Source: Roseisalinus antarcticus (GTDB taxonomy: Bacteria > Pseudomonadota > Alphaproteobacteria > Rhodobacterales > Rhodobacteraceae). Taken from it: a stretch of 64,000 bases of DNA. Below, piece after piece: positions 55,300 through 63,720 of this stretch; position 1 is the first letter of the stretch; each line of letters begins with the position of its first letter. The position numbers and the translations under genes are program-made. The stretch is from assembly GCF_900172355.1 (NCBI RefSeq), contig NZ_FWFZ01000018.1, forward strand, positions 25,403 through 89,402. The letters are read 5' to 3'. The notes under the pieces are model-generated. The model did no database searches. It was not told where the DNA came from and saw only the letters and a list, made by a program, of their open reading frames with translations.

Positions 55300-56187
55300 A
55301 TGAGCGTCCTCTACGACATCAGCCTGGCGATCATCTACAATTACGACCAGCCCGCCGCCGCCAGCCGCGAGATGCTGCGCATCCTGCCCCGGACCCTGCC
55401 CGAACAGCAGCTGGTCAGCGGCCTCGTCACCACCGAGCCCGCGCCGGACTTTCGCCGCGACACCGTGGATTTCTTCGGCAACCCGGCGACCGAGGTTGTC
55501 TTCGACCGCCCCCTCGACGCGGTGACCTTCCGGTTCTCGGGCCGGGTCCGCCGCCGCGCCGAATCGACCTCCCTCGACCTCTCGCCGGGTCTGACCGGCC
55601 TCGCGCAGGACATCGCCGAGGCGCAATCGCTGGGCAATGTCTCACCCCATCATTTCCTGGGGCCCTCGGAGCGGGTCCGGCCCCTGGCCGAGATCACCGA
55701 CTTCGCCCGCGCCAATGTGGATACCGGGACCTCGACGCTGTCCATGGTGCTGGCCCTCAGCGCGGCCCTGCACCGCGAGATGACGTTCGACCCCACCGCG
55801 ACCGAGGTCGCCACCCCGCCGCTGGAGGCCTTTCGCAACCGGCGCGGGGTCTGCCAGGATTTCAGCCACATGATGATCGCGGCGCTGCGCGGGCTCGGCA
55901 TACCGGCGGGCTATGTCAGCGGCTTCCTGCGGACCCTGCCGCCCGAGGGCCAGGAGCGGCTGGAGGGCGCCGACGCGATGCACGCCTGGGTCCAGGCCTG
56001 GTGCGGCGCCGAGATGGGCTGGGTCCAGTTCGACCCCACCAACGACATCATCGCCAGCACCGACCATGTGGTCGTGGCGCTGGGGCGCGACTATTCCGAC
56101 GTGGCGCCGATCAAGGGCTCGCTGCGCTCGGCGGGCAGCCACACCAGCCGGCACGAGGTCGATGTGAAGCCCGTGGGCGGCAACTGA
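55300..56187 (+). CDS. Transglutaminase family protein
   Basis: A 295-residue protein with a beta-rich N-terminal transglutaminase domain (YDISLAIIYNYDQPAAASREMLRILP) and a catalytic core with C185 (RGVCQDFSHMM), H228 (AMHAWVQAW) and D245 (FDPTND). The family hydrolyses or transfers peptides through a thioester intermediate. As the third gene of the cluster it could cleave or attach the peptide made by the ATP-grasp/DUF2126 partners. Translationally coupled to the preceding gene by a four-base gap. Confidence 0.9.
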   Translation: MSVLYDISLAIIYNYDQPAAASREMLRILPRTLPEQQLVSGLVTTEPAPDFRRDTVDFFGNPATEVVFDRPLDAVTFRFSGRVRRRAESTSLDLSPGLTGLAQDIAEAQSLGNVSPHHFLGPSERVRPLAEITDFARANVDTGTSTLSMVLALSAALHREMTFDPTATEVATPPLEAFRNRRGVCQDFSHMMIAALRGLGIPAGYVSGFLRTLPPEGQERLEGADAMHAWVQAWCGAEMGWVQFDPTNDIIASTDHVVVALGRDYSDVAPIKGSLRSAGSHTSRHEVDVKPVGGN

Positions 56188-56245
56188 CGCTTGCCTCCCG
56201 TCCCGATTGGCCGCCTGATGGTCGGGGCATGAACGGGGGCCGGCG

Positions 56246-57247
56246 ATGCGTGTGACCTTGCGGGAAGTTGCGGAAAAGGCGGGCGTCTCGCGCTCTGCCG
56301 TCTCGCGCACCTTCACGCCGGGCGCCTCGGTCTCGGCCCGGACCCGCGCCAGGGTCGAGGAGGCCGCCCGTGCGCTGGGCTACAGCCCCAGCGCGCTGGC
56401 CTCGGGCCTCACGACCGGGCGGACCAAGCTGATCGGGCTGGTGTCGAACAACTTTCGCAACCCGGTCTTCCTGGAGGTCTTCGACCGGTTCACCCGCGGC
56501 CTGCAGGATCGCGGGTTGCGGCCCCTTCTGGTGAACCTCACGGACGAGACCGACCCCGCCGCCTCGGTCCGCCTGCTGCGGCAATATTCGGTGGACGGTG
56601 TGGTCGTCGCCTCCTCCACCCTCTCGCCCGATTTTGTCGACGCCTTCCGCGCGGCGGGCATTCCGGCCGTGCATTCCTTCGGGCGCTGTGCGCCACGGCC
56701 CCCGGTGGACGTGGTCGGCGTCGACAACGTGGTGGCGGGGGCGCTGGCCGCCCGGACGCTGGCCGCGCGGGGCTATCGCCGGGTGGCATTCCTCGGCGGG
56801 CCGCAGGGGGCCACCTCCACCGGCGACCGGCTGGCGGGGTTCCGCGCCGAGCTCGCCCGGACCCACGGCATGACGCACACCGAGAGCTTTGCCGGGGCCT
56901 ACAGCTTTGCCGCCGGGCGCCAAGAGATGCAGCGCCTTCTGGCCCAGGCCCCGCCGTCCGAGGCGTATTTCTGCGGCGACGACGTGATCGGGCTCGGTGC
57001 GCTCAGCGCGCTGCGGGACGCGGGGCTCGGGGTGCCGGATGACGTGGGCCTGCTGGGCTTCAACGACATGGAAATCGCGGGCTGGGCCGGGGTCGACCTG
57101 ACCACGATCCGCCAGCCGATCCCCGACATCATCGCGGCCTCGATCGACATCGTCGTCACCGCGGCCGACGACCCCGGGCGCAGGCCCGAGGCCCATGTCC
57201 TGCCCTGCGCCCTGATCGAGCGCGGCACCCTGCGCCGTCTGCCCTAG
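56246..57247 (+). CDS. LacI-family transcriptional regulator
   Basis: A 333-residue repressor. The N-terminal LacI helix-turn-helix and hinge helix are MRVTLREVAEKAGVSRSAVSRTFTPGASVSARTRARVEEAARALGYSPSALA (1-52), and the rest is a periplasmic-binding-like sensor (LIGLVSNNFRNPVFLEVFDRFTRGL onward). Its stop shares a CTAG with the convergent Gfo/Idh gene. A perfect palindrome of LacI type (58428-58451) about 1.2 kb downstream is its probable operator, controlling inositol genes. Confidence 0.87.
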   Translation: MRVTLREVAEKAGVSRSAVSRTFTPGASVSARTRARVEEAARALGYSPSALASGLTTGRTKLIGLVSNNFRNPVFLEVFDRFTRGLQDRGLRPLLVNLTDETDPAASVRLLRQYSVDGVVVASSTLSPDFVDAFRAAGIPAVHSFGRCAPRPPVDVVGVDNVVAGALAARTLAARGYRRVAFLGGPQGATSTGDRLAGFRAELARTHGMTHTESFAGAYSFAAGRQEMQRLLAQAPPSEAYFCGDDVIGLGALSALRDAGLGVPDDVGLLGFNDMEIAGWAGVDLTTIRQPIPDIIAASIDIVVTAADDPGRRPEAHVLPCALIERGTLRRLP

Positions 57248-58404
57248 TCGCGAAACATCGGCGGGCGGGCGTCGGTCCACTGCCCCGCGGCCTTGCCCGA
57301 CGCGGCGACGGCAAAGACCGCCGCCATGGACCGCAGCCCGTCCTCGGCCCGTGGATAGAGGTCCGCCGCCGGATCCATCGCGCGACCGTCCTTTTCGGCG
57401 CGGATCGCCTCGGCCATGTCGCGGTAGATGTTGGCGAACGCCAGCGGCATCCCCTCCGCATGGCCCACGGTCACGCGGCTGGCCCGATCCGCCTCGGGCG
57501 ACAGCCCGCCCGCGCCCCGCTCGATCACCTCCAGCCGGCCGCCGAGGGGCATCCAGTAGAGCTGGTTCGGCTGCTCCTGCGCCCAGCGCAGCCCGCCCTT
57601 TTCGCCGAAGACCTGCAACGACAGCCCGTGCTGCCGCCCGATCGCCACCGACGAGGTCCAGAGCCGCCCGACCGCGCCCCCCGACATCCGGAAATTGACC
57701 ATCGCGTCGTCTTCCAGCACCCGGCTCTCGATGCAAGAGACCGTGTCGGCCGACAGCGTCTCGACCTCCTGGCCAGTGACGAACGAGGCCATGTGCATCG
57801 CGTGGATCCCGCAATCGGCGAATTGCGCCGAAACACCCGCCTGCGCCGGGTCATAGCGCCAGCGGACGCGCGGATTGTCGGCGTCGGCCGCATCGGCATG
57901 GTGGCCATGGGCGAACTCGGCCACCACCAGGCGGATGCGCCCCAGATCGCCCCGCGCCACCATCGCCCGCATGTGCCGGACCAGCGCATAGCCTGTGTAG
58001 CCGTAGTTCACCGCACAGAGCTTGCCGGTCGCCCGCGCGATGCGGACGATCTCCTCGCCCTCCTCGACGGTCATCGTCATCGGCTTTTCGCACAGGACGT
58101 GAAATCCGGCCTCCAGGAACGCCTTGGTGATCTCGAAATGGGTGGCGTTGGGCGTGGCCACGGTGACCAGGTCGACCCGGTCCGCGCGCCCCGTCTCGCC
58201 GGCCAGCATCTCTCGCCAATCGCCATAGGCGCGGTCGGGCGCGAGGCCCAGAGACCGGCCGTAGAAACGGCCCTCCTCGGCCCGATGATCGAGGGCGCCC
58301 GCGACGAACGCGAACTCTCCGTCGACCGCAGCGCCCAGGCGGTGCGCGGGGCCGATCTGGCTCCCCGCGCCACCGCCGACAAGGCCCCAGCTCAGTTTCG
58401 TCAT
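57244..58404 (-). CDS. Gfo/Idh/MocA dehydrogenase of the inositol cluster
   Basis: A 386-residue NAD(P)-dependent oxidoreductase. The Rossmann start is LSWGLVGGGAGSQIGPAHR, the catalytic Lys is in HVLCEKPMTMT, and CGIHAMHMASFVTGQEV supplies the substrate-site His. It is divergent from iolC across the 24-bp operator, so it probably oxidises an inositol stereoisomer (scyllo- or chiro-inositol). GGGGAGCC precedes the ATG at 58404. Confidence 0.83.
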   Translation of the reverse strand: MTKLSWGLVGGGAGSQIGPAHRLGAAVDGEFAFVAGALDHRAEEGRFYGRSLGLAPDRAYGDWREMLAGETGRADRVDLVTVATPNATHFEITKAFLEAGFHVLCEKPMTMTVEEGEEIVRIARATGKLCAVNYGYTGYALVRHMRAMVARGDLGRIRLVVAEFAHGHHADAADADNPRVRWRYDPAQAGVSAQFADCGIHAMHMASFVTGQEVETLSADTVSCIESRVLEDDAMVNFRMSGGAVGRLWTSSVAIGRQHGLSLQVFGEKGGLRWAQEQPNQLYWMPLGGRLEVIERGAGGLSPEADRASRVTVGHAEGMPLAFANIYRDMAEAIRAEKDGRAMDPAADLYPRAEDGLRSMAAVFAVAASGKAAGQWTDARPPMFRD

Positions 58405-58427
58405 TTCAACAGGCTCCCCGCGGATTG

Positions 58428-58451
58428 AAAATTGCAACCGGTTGCAATTTT
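58428..58451. promoter_or_regulatory. Perfect 24-bp palindromic operator
   Basis: AAAATTGCAACC is followed directly by its reverse complement. The core TTGCAACCGGTTGCAA has the central CG and symmetric half-sites typical of LacI-family operators. It lies 24 bases upstream of the minus-strand dehydrogenase start and 68 bases before iolC, in position to control both. Confidence 0.85.
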
Positions 58452-58518
58452 GCTATCCTGTCTCCGATCCGGGTTCAATATTGAAGCGTGCCGCGATCGC
58501 CAAGCCTTGGGAGGGGCC

Positions 58519-59538
58519 ATGGGGGGAAGTAGTGAGAGCAGCGGTTTTCGGCTGAACGGAGCGCGCTTTCTGGTCATCGGGCGGGCGGGCATGGACCTTT
58601 ATGCCGATCCGCCGGGAGCCCAGGTCGAGACCGCGACGCGCTTCACCACCGCGTTGGGCGGATCGTCCGCCAACATCGCCATCGCGATCACACGGCAGGG
58701 CGGGCAGGCCGCCCTGGTCACCCGCGTTTCGGACGACGCCGTGGGCCGGTTCTGCCTCAACCAGCTTGACGCCTACGGCATCGACCGCACCCATGTGACC
58801 CCCGTCGGAGGCGAGGCCCGCAATTCCCTGGCCATCGTCGAGACGCGTCTGGAAAACACCCAATCGGTGATCTACCGCAACGGGGCCGCGGATTTCGCGA
58901 TGACCTCCGCCGATATCGAGGGGCTCGACTACGGCGGCTTTTCCGCCCTCATCACCACTGGCACCGTCCTCGCCTCCGAGCCATCGCGCAGCGCCGCCTT
59001 CGACGCTTTCGAGCGGGCCCGCGCGGCCGGGCTGCCGCTGATCTTCGACATCGACTATCGCCCCTACAGCTGGGCCTCGGACGCCGAGGCGACCGAGACC
59101 TATGCCCGCGCCGCCGCCGCGTCAGACGTGATCATCGGAAACGATGTGGAGTTCGGCTTTCTCGCCGGGACCGGGCATGACGGGCTGGAGAAGGCCCGCG
59201 CACTCGTCCAATCGGGCGCCGCCATCGCCGTCTACAAGATGGGCGAGCGGGGCGCCGTGACCCTCACCCCCGAGGCCGAGACCCGCACCGGCATCTTCCG
59301 CACCGAGGCGCTGAAGCCGACCGGCGCGGGGGATGCCTTCATGGGCGGGTTCGTCACCGCGCTGGCCCGGGGCCTGCCCCTGCCCGAGGCTGTGCTGCGC
59401 GGATCGGCCACCGCCGCCATGGTCGTCGCCCGCGTCGGCTGCGCCCCGGCGATGCCCACGACCGAGGAGCTAGACGCCTTCCTCGCAACCCATCCCGGTC
59501 CCTCGACAGGAGAGAGCCATGCACATCCCGCCCCATGA
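58519..59538 (+). CDS. iolC: 5-dehydro-2-deoxygluconokinase
   Basis: A 339-residue PfkB-family kinase phosphorylating 5-dehydro-2-deoxygluconate in myo-inositol catabolism. Substrate-site GGSSANIAIA is at about 47-56. The C-terminal anion-hole motif GAGD (269-272) carries catalytic D272. GGGAGGGG precedes the ATG at 58519. It overlaps iolB by 20 bases, and both sit downstream of the operator palindrome. Confidence 0.87.
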   Translation: MGGSSESSGFRLNGARFLVIGRAGMDLYADPPGAQVETATRFTTALGGSSANIAIAITRQGGQAALVTRVSDDAVGRFCLNQLDAYGIDRTHVTPVGGEARNSLAIVETRLENTQSVIYRNGAADFAMTSADIEGLDYGGFSALITTGTVLASEPSRSAAFDAFERARAAGLPLIFDIDYRPYSWASDAEATETYARAAAASDVIIGNDVEFGFLAGTGHDGLEKARALVQSGAAIAVYKMGERGAVTLTPEAETRTGIFRTEALKPTGAGDAFMGGFVTALARGLPLPEAVLRGSATAAMVVARVGCAPAMPTTEELDAFLATHPGPSTGESHAHPAP

Positions 59539-60361
59539 CAACGCGAACAAGCCGATCGTCGATGTCGACCACCCGCTGGTGCCGCTCAACTACTTCAACA
59601 TCGTCACGCTGACCCGCGGCGAGACCTTCGACTACGCCGTGCCGGGGTACGAGACCTGCGTCGCCCCAGCCACCGGGACCGTCACGGTTCAGACGATGGG
59701 CCAGACATTCTCCGAGATCGGCACACGCACCGTCGATGTCTGGGATGGCGACCCCGAGGGCGTCTATGTCCCCTCCGGCACACCTGCGCGGATCACCTGC
59801 GACAGCGACGCGGCCGAGGTCTTTGTCGCCGGGGCGAAGTTCGACGCGGTGCTGGAGCCCTTCGCCGTCCGTACACATGAACTGGACGTAGTGCAATACG
59901 GCTCCGACGACACCAAGACCCACCGCAAGATCAAGCACATCCTCGGCGCAAGCTACCACGACCGTGTCGGCCGCCTGCTGGTCAGCGAGCTGTTCACAGT
60001 GGGTGCGGGCGGCTGGTCGGGGTTTCCCTCGCACAAGCACGACACCGACCGCCTGCCCGACGAGACCCGCCACGACGAGACCTACAATTTCCGCTTTCGG
60101 CCGGACTACGGCTCCGGCCTGCAGATGCTGCAACGGGTCGATAACGCGCCGGGCGACGCCTATCACATCATGGACCGCTCAACCGTGCTGATCGACAAGG
60201 GCTATCACCCCTGCGCCGCGCTGCCGGGATACGAGATGTATTATTTCACGATCCTCGGCGGCCTCACCCAGCGCAGCCTCAAGCAATACTTTCAGCCCAC
60301 CCACGCCGAACAGCTGCACACGATCCCCGGCATCATGGACATGGTCGCCAAGTTCAAATGA
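59519..60361 (+). CDS. iolB: 5-deoxy-glucuronate isomerase
   Basis: A 280-residue bicupin enzyme isomerising 5-deoxyglucuronate to 5-dehydro-2-deoxygluconate in inositol breakdown. The metal site lies around FPSHKHDTD and HDETYNFRF, and the C-terminal cupin ends with YYFTILGGLTQRSLKQYFQPTH, typical of IolB. The start lies in the last codons of iolC with AGGAGAGA ahead. Overlaps the aldolase gene by four bases. Confidence 0.93.
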   Translation: MHIPPHDNANKPIVDVDHPLVPLNYFNIVTLTRGETFDYAVPGYETCVAPATGTVTVQTMGQTFSEIGTRTVDVWDGDPEGVYVPSGTPARITCDSDAAEVFVAGAKFDAVLEPFAVRTHELDVVQYGSDDTKTHRKIKHILGASYHDRVGRLLVSELFTVGAGGWSGFPSHKHDTDRLPDETRHDETYNFRFRPDYGSGLQMLQRVDNAPGDAYHIMDRSTVLIDKGYHPCAALPGYEMYYFTILGGLTQRSLKQYFQPTHAEQLHTIPGIMDMVAKFK

Positions 60362-61191
60362 CCCGCGCCAGCCTTGCCGATGTCCTCGGCCCCGCGATGG
60401 CCGGGGGGCATGCCGTGGCAGGCGTCGTCTGCCTGGGCTGGGAAGACGCCCGCGCCTACGTGGCCGCCGCCGAGGCCGAGGGGCTGCCGATCATTCTGCA
60501 AGCCGGCCCCGGGTGCCGGGCGCATATGCCGCTGCCGATCATCGGCGCGATGTTCCGGCATCTGGCCGTGACCGCGACGGTGCCGGTCGTGACCCATCTT
60601 GACCACGGCCGGAACGCCGAGGAATGCGCCGCCGCCATCGCCGAGGGGTTCAGCTCGGTCATGTACGACGGCTCCCGCCTGCCCTTCGACGAGAACGTGG
60701 CGCAGACCGCGCGGATCGTCGCGCTCGCCCATGCCGCGGGCGTTTCCTGCGAAGGAGAGATCGGGCTGGTCGGCTATGTGGCGGGCGATGCGTCCGAGGG
60801 CACCGACCCGGCAGAGGCCGCCCGCTTCGCGGAGCTTACCGGCGTCGACGCGCTCGCCGTCTCGGTCGGCAACATCCATCTGCAGACCGCGAGCGGCGAC
60901 GGCCTCGACGAACCCCGCCTTCGCGCGATCGAGGCGCTGACGCCGGTGCCCCTGGTGATCCATGGCGGCTCGGGCGTGCCGATGGACCAGCGCACCCGCC
61001 TCTCGCGGACATCGAACATCTGCAAATACAACATCGGAACCGAACTGCGGCAGGTCTTCGGCGCGGCGCTGCGGGACCACCTGGCGCGGGACGCGGACGA
61101 CTTCGACCGGATCTCGATCCTCGGGCGGACCCACGATCCGCTGGTCGCCGCGACGCGCCGCATCCTGCGCGCCATCGGCCCCGCCGCCTGA
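60358..61191 (+). CDS. Class II aldolase, IolJ-like
   Basis: A 277-residue zinc-dependent aldolase of the class II fructose-bisphosphate aldolase family. It has H80-L-D82-H83 (D82 catalytic, H83 zinc), E132-GEIG and VIHGGSGVP near 198-206. In this context it probably cleaves 2-deoxy-5-keto-gluconate 6-phosphate to dihydroxyacetone phosphate and malonate semialdehyde, the IolJ step. Translationally coupled to iolB (ATGA). Confidence 0.82.
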   Translation: MTRASLADVLGPAMAGGHAVAGVVCLGWEDARAYVAAAEAEGLPIILQAGPGCRAHMPLPIIGAMFRHLAVTATVPVVTHLDHGRNAEECAAAIAEGFSSVMYDGSRLPFDENVAQTARIVALAHAAGVSCEGEIGLVGYVAGDASEGTDPAEAARFAELTGVDALAVSVGNIHLQTASGDGLDEPRLRAIEALTPVPLVIHGGSGVPMDQRTRLSRTSNICKYNIGTELRQVFGAALRDHLARDADDFDRISILGRTHDPLVAATRRILRAIGPAA

Positions 61192-61298
61192 GACATCGGC
61201 CCTTGCCTGCCCCGCCCCGCGCCCGGTAATGCGGGACGGCCTGCCCCCGCGCAGGCCGGACACGACAGACCGCAGACCCCAGCGCAGGCAGCTCCATC

Positions 61299-62138
61299 AT
61301 GAACCACTCCCCCACGGCCAGAACCGTTTCCGCCGGCCCGGTGGCCTTCTGCAATACCGCGCCCTTCGCCCTGATCGCGGGGCCCTGCCAGATGGAAAGC
61401 CTGGAGCATTCCCGCATGCTCTGCGCCCGGATCGCCGAGGCGACCGCCCCGCTAGGCATCCCCTTCGTCTTCAAGGCCAGCTACGACAAGGCGAACCGCT
61501 CCTCTCTCGACAGCCAGCGTGGCCTCGGCATCGACAAGGGGCTGGAGATCCTGGCCGCGATCCGCGACGAATTCGGCTGCCCGGTGCTGACCGACGTGCA
61601 CGACACCGCGCAGGTGGCGCGGGCGGCCGAGGTGGTGGACATCCTGCAGATCCCCGCGTTCCTCTGCCGCCAGACCGATCTGCTGCTCGCCGCCGGAGAG
61701 ACCGGGCGGGTCATCAACATCAAGAAGGGACAGTTCCTCGCCCCCTGGGACATGGCCAACGTCGCGGCGAAGGTCGCCTCGACCGGCAACGAGAGCGTCC
61801 TGCTCTGCGAGCGCGGCGCGTCTTTCGGCTACAACATGCTGGTCAGCGATTTCCGGGCGCTGCCGATCATGGCCGAAACCGGCTATCCGGTGATCTACGA
61901 TGCGACCCATTCGGTCCAGTTGCCCGGCGGGATGGGCGCGACCTCGGGCGGTCAGCGGCAATACGTGCCTGCGCTCGCAAGCGCCGCGCTGGCGGTGGGC
62001 GCCGCGGGCATCTTCATGGAAACCCACGAGGACCCGGACAACGCGCCGTCGGACGGGCCGAACATGGTGCCTGTCGATGCGCTGGCCGACGTTCTCGGCA
62101 CGCTGCGGGCCTTCGACCGGATCCGCAAGGGCGGGTGA
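61299..62138 (+). CDS. kdsA: 3-deoxy-8-phosphooctulonate (Kdo-8-P) synthase
   Basis: A 279-residue enzyme condensing arabinose 5-phosphate with phosphoenolpyruvate to Kdo-8-phosphate for lipopolysaccharide. Typical motifs are AGPCQMES, FKASYDKANRSS, VLTDVHDTAQ, INIKKGQFLAPWDM, ERGASFGYN, FDATHSVQLPGG-like YDATHSVQLPGG and METHEDPDNAPSDGPNM. Full length. It lies 107 bases after the aldolase gene on the same strand, an unusual neighbour for inositol genes. Confidence 0.93.
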   Translation: MNHSPTARTVSAGPVAFCNTAPFALIAGPCQMESLEHSRMLCARIAEATAPLGIPFVFKASYDKANRSSLDSQRGLGIDKGLEILAAIRDEFGCPVLTDVHDTAQVARAAEVVDILQIPAFLCRQTDLLLAAGETGRVINIKKGQFLAPWDMANVAAKVASTGNESVLLCERGASFGYNMLVSDFRALPIMAETGYPVIYDATHSVQLPGGMGATSGGQRQYVPALASAALAVGAAGIFMETHEDPDNAPSDGPNMVPVDALADVLGTLRAFDRIRKGG

Positions 62139-62501
62139 CCCGGCCCATCCGCCGCCATGCCGGCGCGCGATCGCGGGCCCGGCCGTCCTGGGCTCCGTCT
62201 GGCGATTGCCTCACTCTGAGTGGAGGCCGAGCCCAATAACAATCAAAACGCATCTTTTTGAGCGGGAGACCCTTTGCATTTCCGGCTGATCACAGTCTTT
62301 CTATCGGCATTGATGGAATATGATCTTCATTGATGCATCATGATGCTTTCCCTACGTCGATCCCGGCGACATGATGCAGGAAACGAGTCGCACGACAGCC
62401 ATGCCACTCGAAACGGGAGGAAGACCAATGCATGGACACCGGTTTGATCCGCGCCCATGCCCCGGGCCGGGCGCCGACCCAATGGCGGGCCGGGCCACGA
62501 C
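62139..62501. other. Intergenic region between kdsA and DUF4432
   Basis: The 363 bases are AT-richer than the surroundings. They hold overlapping palindromes TGATGCATCA (62331-62340) and GCATCATGATGC (62335-62346), a further CATGATGC near 62370, and a short ORF at 62428-62505 with a strong ribosome site. Probably the promoter region for the DUF4432/desaturase pair. Confidence 0.5.
62331..62346. promoter_or_regulatory. Overlapping TGATGCATCA / GCATCATGATGC palindromes
   Basis: Two perfect palindromes share six bases, in the AT-rich part of the gap before the DUF4432 gene. They resemble a regulator binding site; identity unknown. Confidence 0.4.
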
Positions 62502-62505
62502 ATGA
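62428..62505 (+). CDS. Possible short leader ORF
   Basis: A 25-codon ORF (MHGHRFDPRPCPGPGADPMA, then five more residues) with an excellent GGGAGGAAGACC ribosome site seven bases before its ATG. Its TGA overlaps the DUF4432 ATG (ATGA). The main gene itself has no good ribosome site, so the ORF may provide translational coupling. No family; could also be chance. Confidence 0.35.
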   Translation: MHGHRFDPRPCPGPGADPMAGRATT

Positions 62506-63695
62506 CAGATCTTTTTGGACGGAGCCGGACCCGGGCCGAGCTTTCGGCGCTGACCGGCGACCTGTCGGCCTTCGGCGGCGTCCGGCTTCTCAGCTTCGGG
62601 GACGGGGCCGAACGCGGTCAGCGGATGCTGGAGTTTCGCACCGGGTCCGGGCTGCGGTTTACCGTCATGGTCGACCGCGGGATGGACATCGCCGAGGTCG
62701 AACACAAGGGCCGCGCCATCGGCTGGCAGGGGCCCACGGGTTATCCCGCCGGTGCCGCGATCCAGCCGGAAGCCGAGGACGGGCTGGGGATCATGCGGGG
62801 CTTTTCGGGGTTTCTGGTCACCTGCGGGCTGGACCACATCCTGGGCGACGCGACGGTCGACGCGGCCAGCTACGATTATCCGCGCCGCGACCGGGTCCAC
62901 CACGGGCTGCACGGTCGGGTCTCGCTGCTGCCCGCGCGGCTGACGGGCTACGGCGAGCGTTGGGACGGCGACACCTGCACCCTCTGGGCCGAGGGCGAGA
63001 TCCGACAGGCCGCGAATTTCGCCGAGCATCTGCGGCTCGTCCGTCGGATCGAGGCGGAGCTTGGCGGCGACGAGATCCGCATCACCGACCGCGTGACCAA
63101 CGCGGGCTTTGCCGTGACGCCGCACATGTTCTTCTACCACGTCAATCTCGGTCATCCGCTGCTGGACGACGGCGCACGGCTGGTCGCGCCCGTGGACCAG
63201 GTGATCTGGGCCAGTCACAGCGACCGGTACAATGCGCAGGGCGTCGGCTATGACGTGGCCTGCGCACCTCGCGCCCCCTTCACCGAACAGGTCTGGGAGC
63301 ACGACATGGCGGCCGCCGCGGACGGAGCCGTGCCAGTCGCCCTGATCAACGACCGCCTCGGGCTGGGACTTCAGGTCGAGACCCGCAAGGACGAGCTGCC
63401 CTGCTGCTATCAATGGCAGAACTTCCGGTCCGGGGCCTATGCGCTCGGGATCGAACCCTCGACCCATCACGTGACCGGCAACGCGGCCGCGCGCGAGCGG
63501 GGCGAGATGATCTGGCTCGACCCTCTGGAAGAGCGGAGCTACTCTGCCCGTTTCACGATCCTCGACGGGGCGGAGGCCATCGTCGGCGCCACGGACCGGA
63601 TCGCCGCCATCGCGGCCCAGCCCGCGACCCCCTTTCCGCAACCGACAGGCACATTCCCGCAGCTGACCGGCAAGGGCCGGCGCGGCGCGGCATGA
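62502..63695 (+). CDS. DUF4432 (aldose-1-epimerase-like) protein
   Basis: A 397-residue beta-sandwich protein of the galactose-mutarotase-like DUF4432 family. Features are GLRFTVMVDRGMDIAEVEHKGRAIGW near the start, HHGLHGRVSLLPAR, RITDRVTNAGFAVTPHMFFYHVNLGHPLLDDGARL and IEPSTHHVTG. Mutarotase-fold His/Glu residues are retained. It probably handles a sugar or uronic/keto-sugar intermediate. The ATG at 62502 matches the expected MTDLFGR start; upstream in-frame codons look non-coding. Confidence 0.8.
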   Translation: MTDLFGRSRTRAELSALTGDLSAFGGVRLLSFGDGAERGQRMLEFRTGSGLRFTVMVDRGMDIAEVEHKGRAIGWQGPTGYPAGAAIQPEAEDGLGIMRGFSGFLVTCGLDHILGDATVDAASYDYPRRDRVHHGLHGRVSLLPARLTGYGERWDGDTCTLWAEGEIRQAANFAEHLRLVRRIEAELGGDEIRITDRVTNAGFAVTPHMFFYHVNLGHPLLDDGARLVAPVDQVIWASHSDRYNAQGVGYDVACAPRAPFTEQVWEHDMAAAADGAVPVALINDRLGLGLQVETRKDELPCCYQWQNFRSGAYALGIEPSTHHVTGNAAARERGEMIWLDPLEERSYSARFTILDGAEAIVGATDRIAAIAAQPATPFPQPTGTFPQLTGKGRRGAA

Positions 63696-63720
63696 GGCCC
63701 GGACATGAACAGGTGACGGC

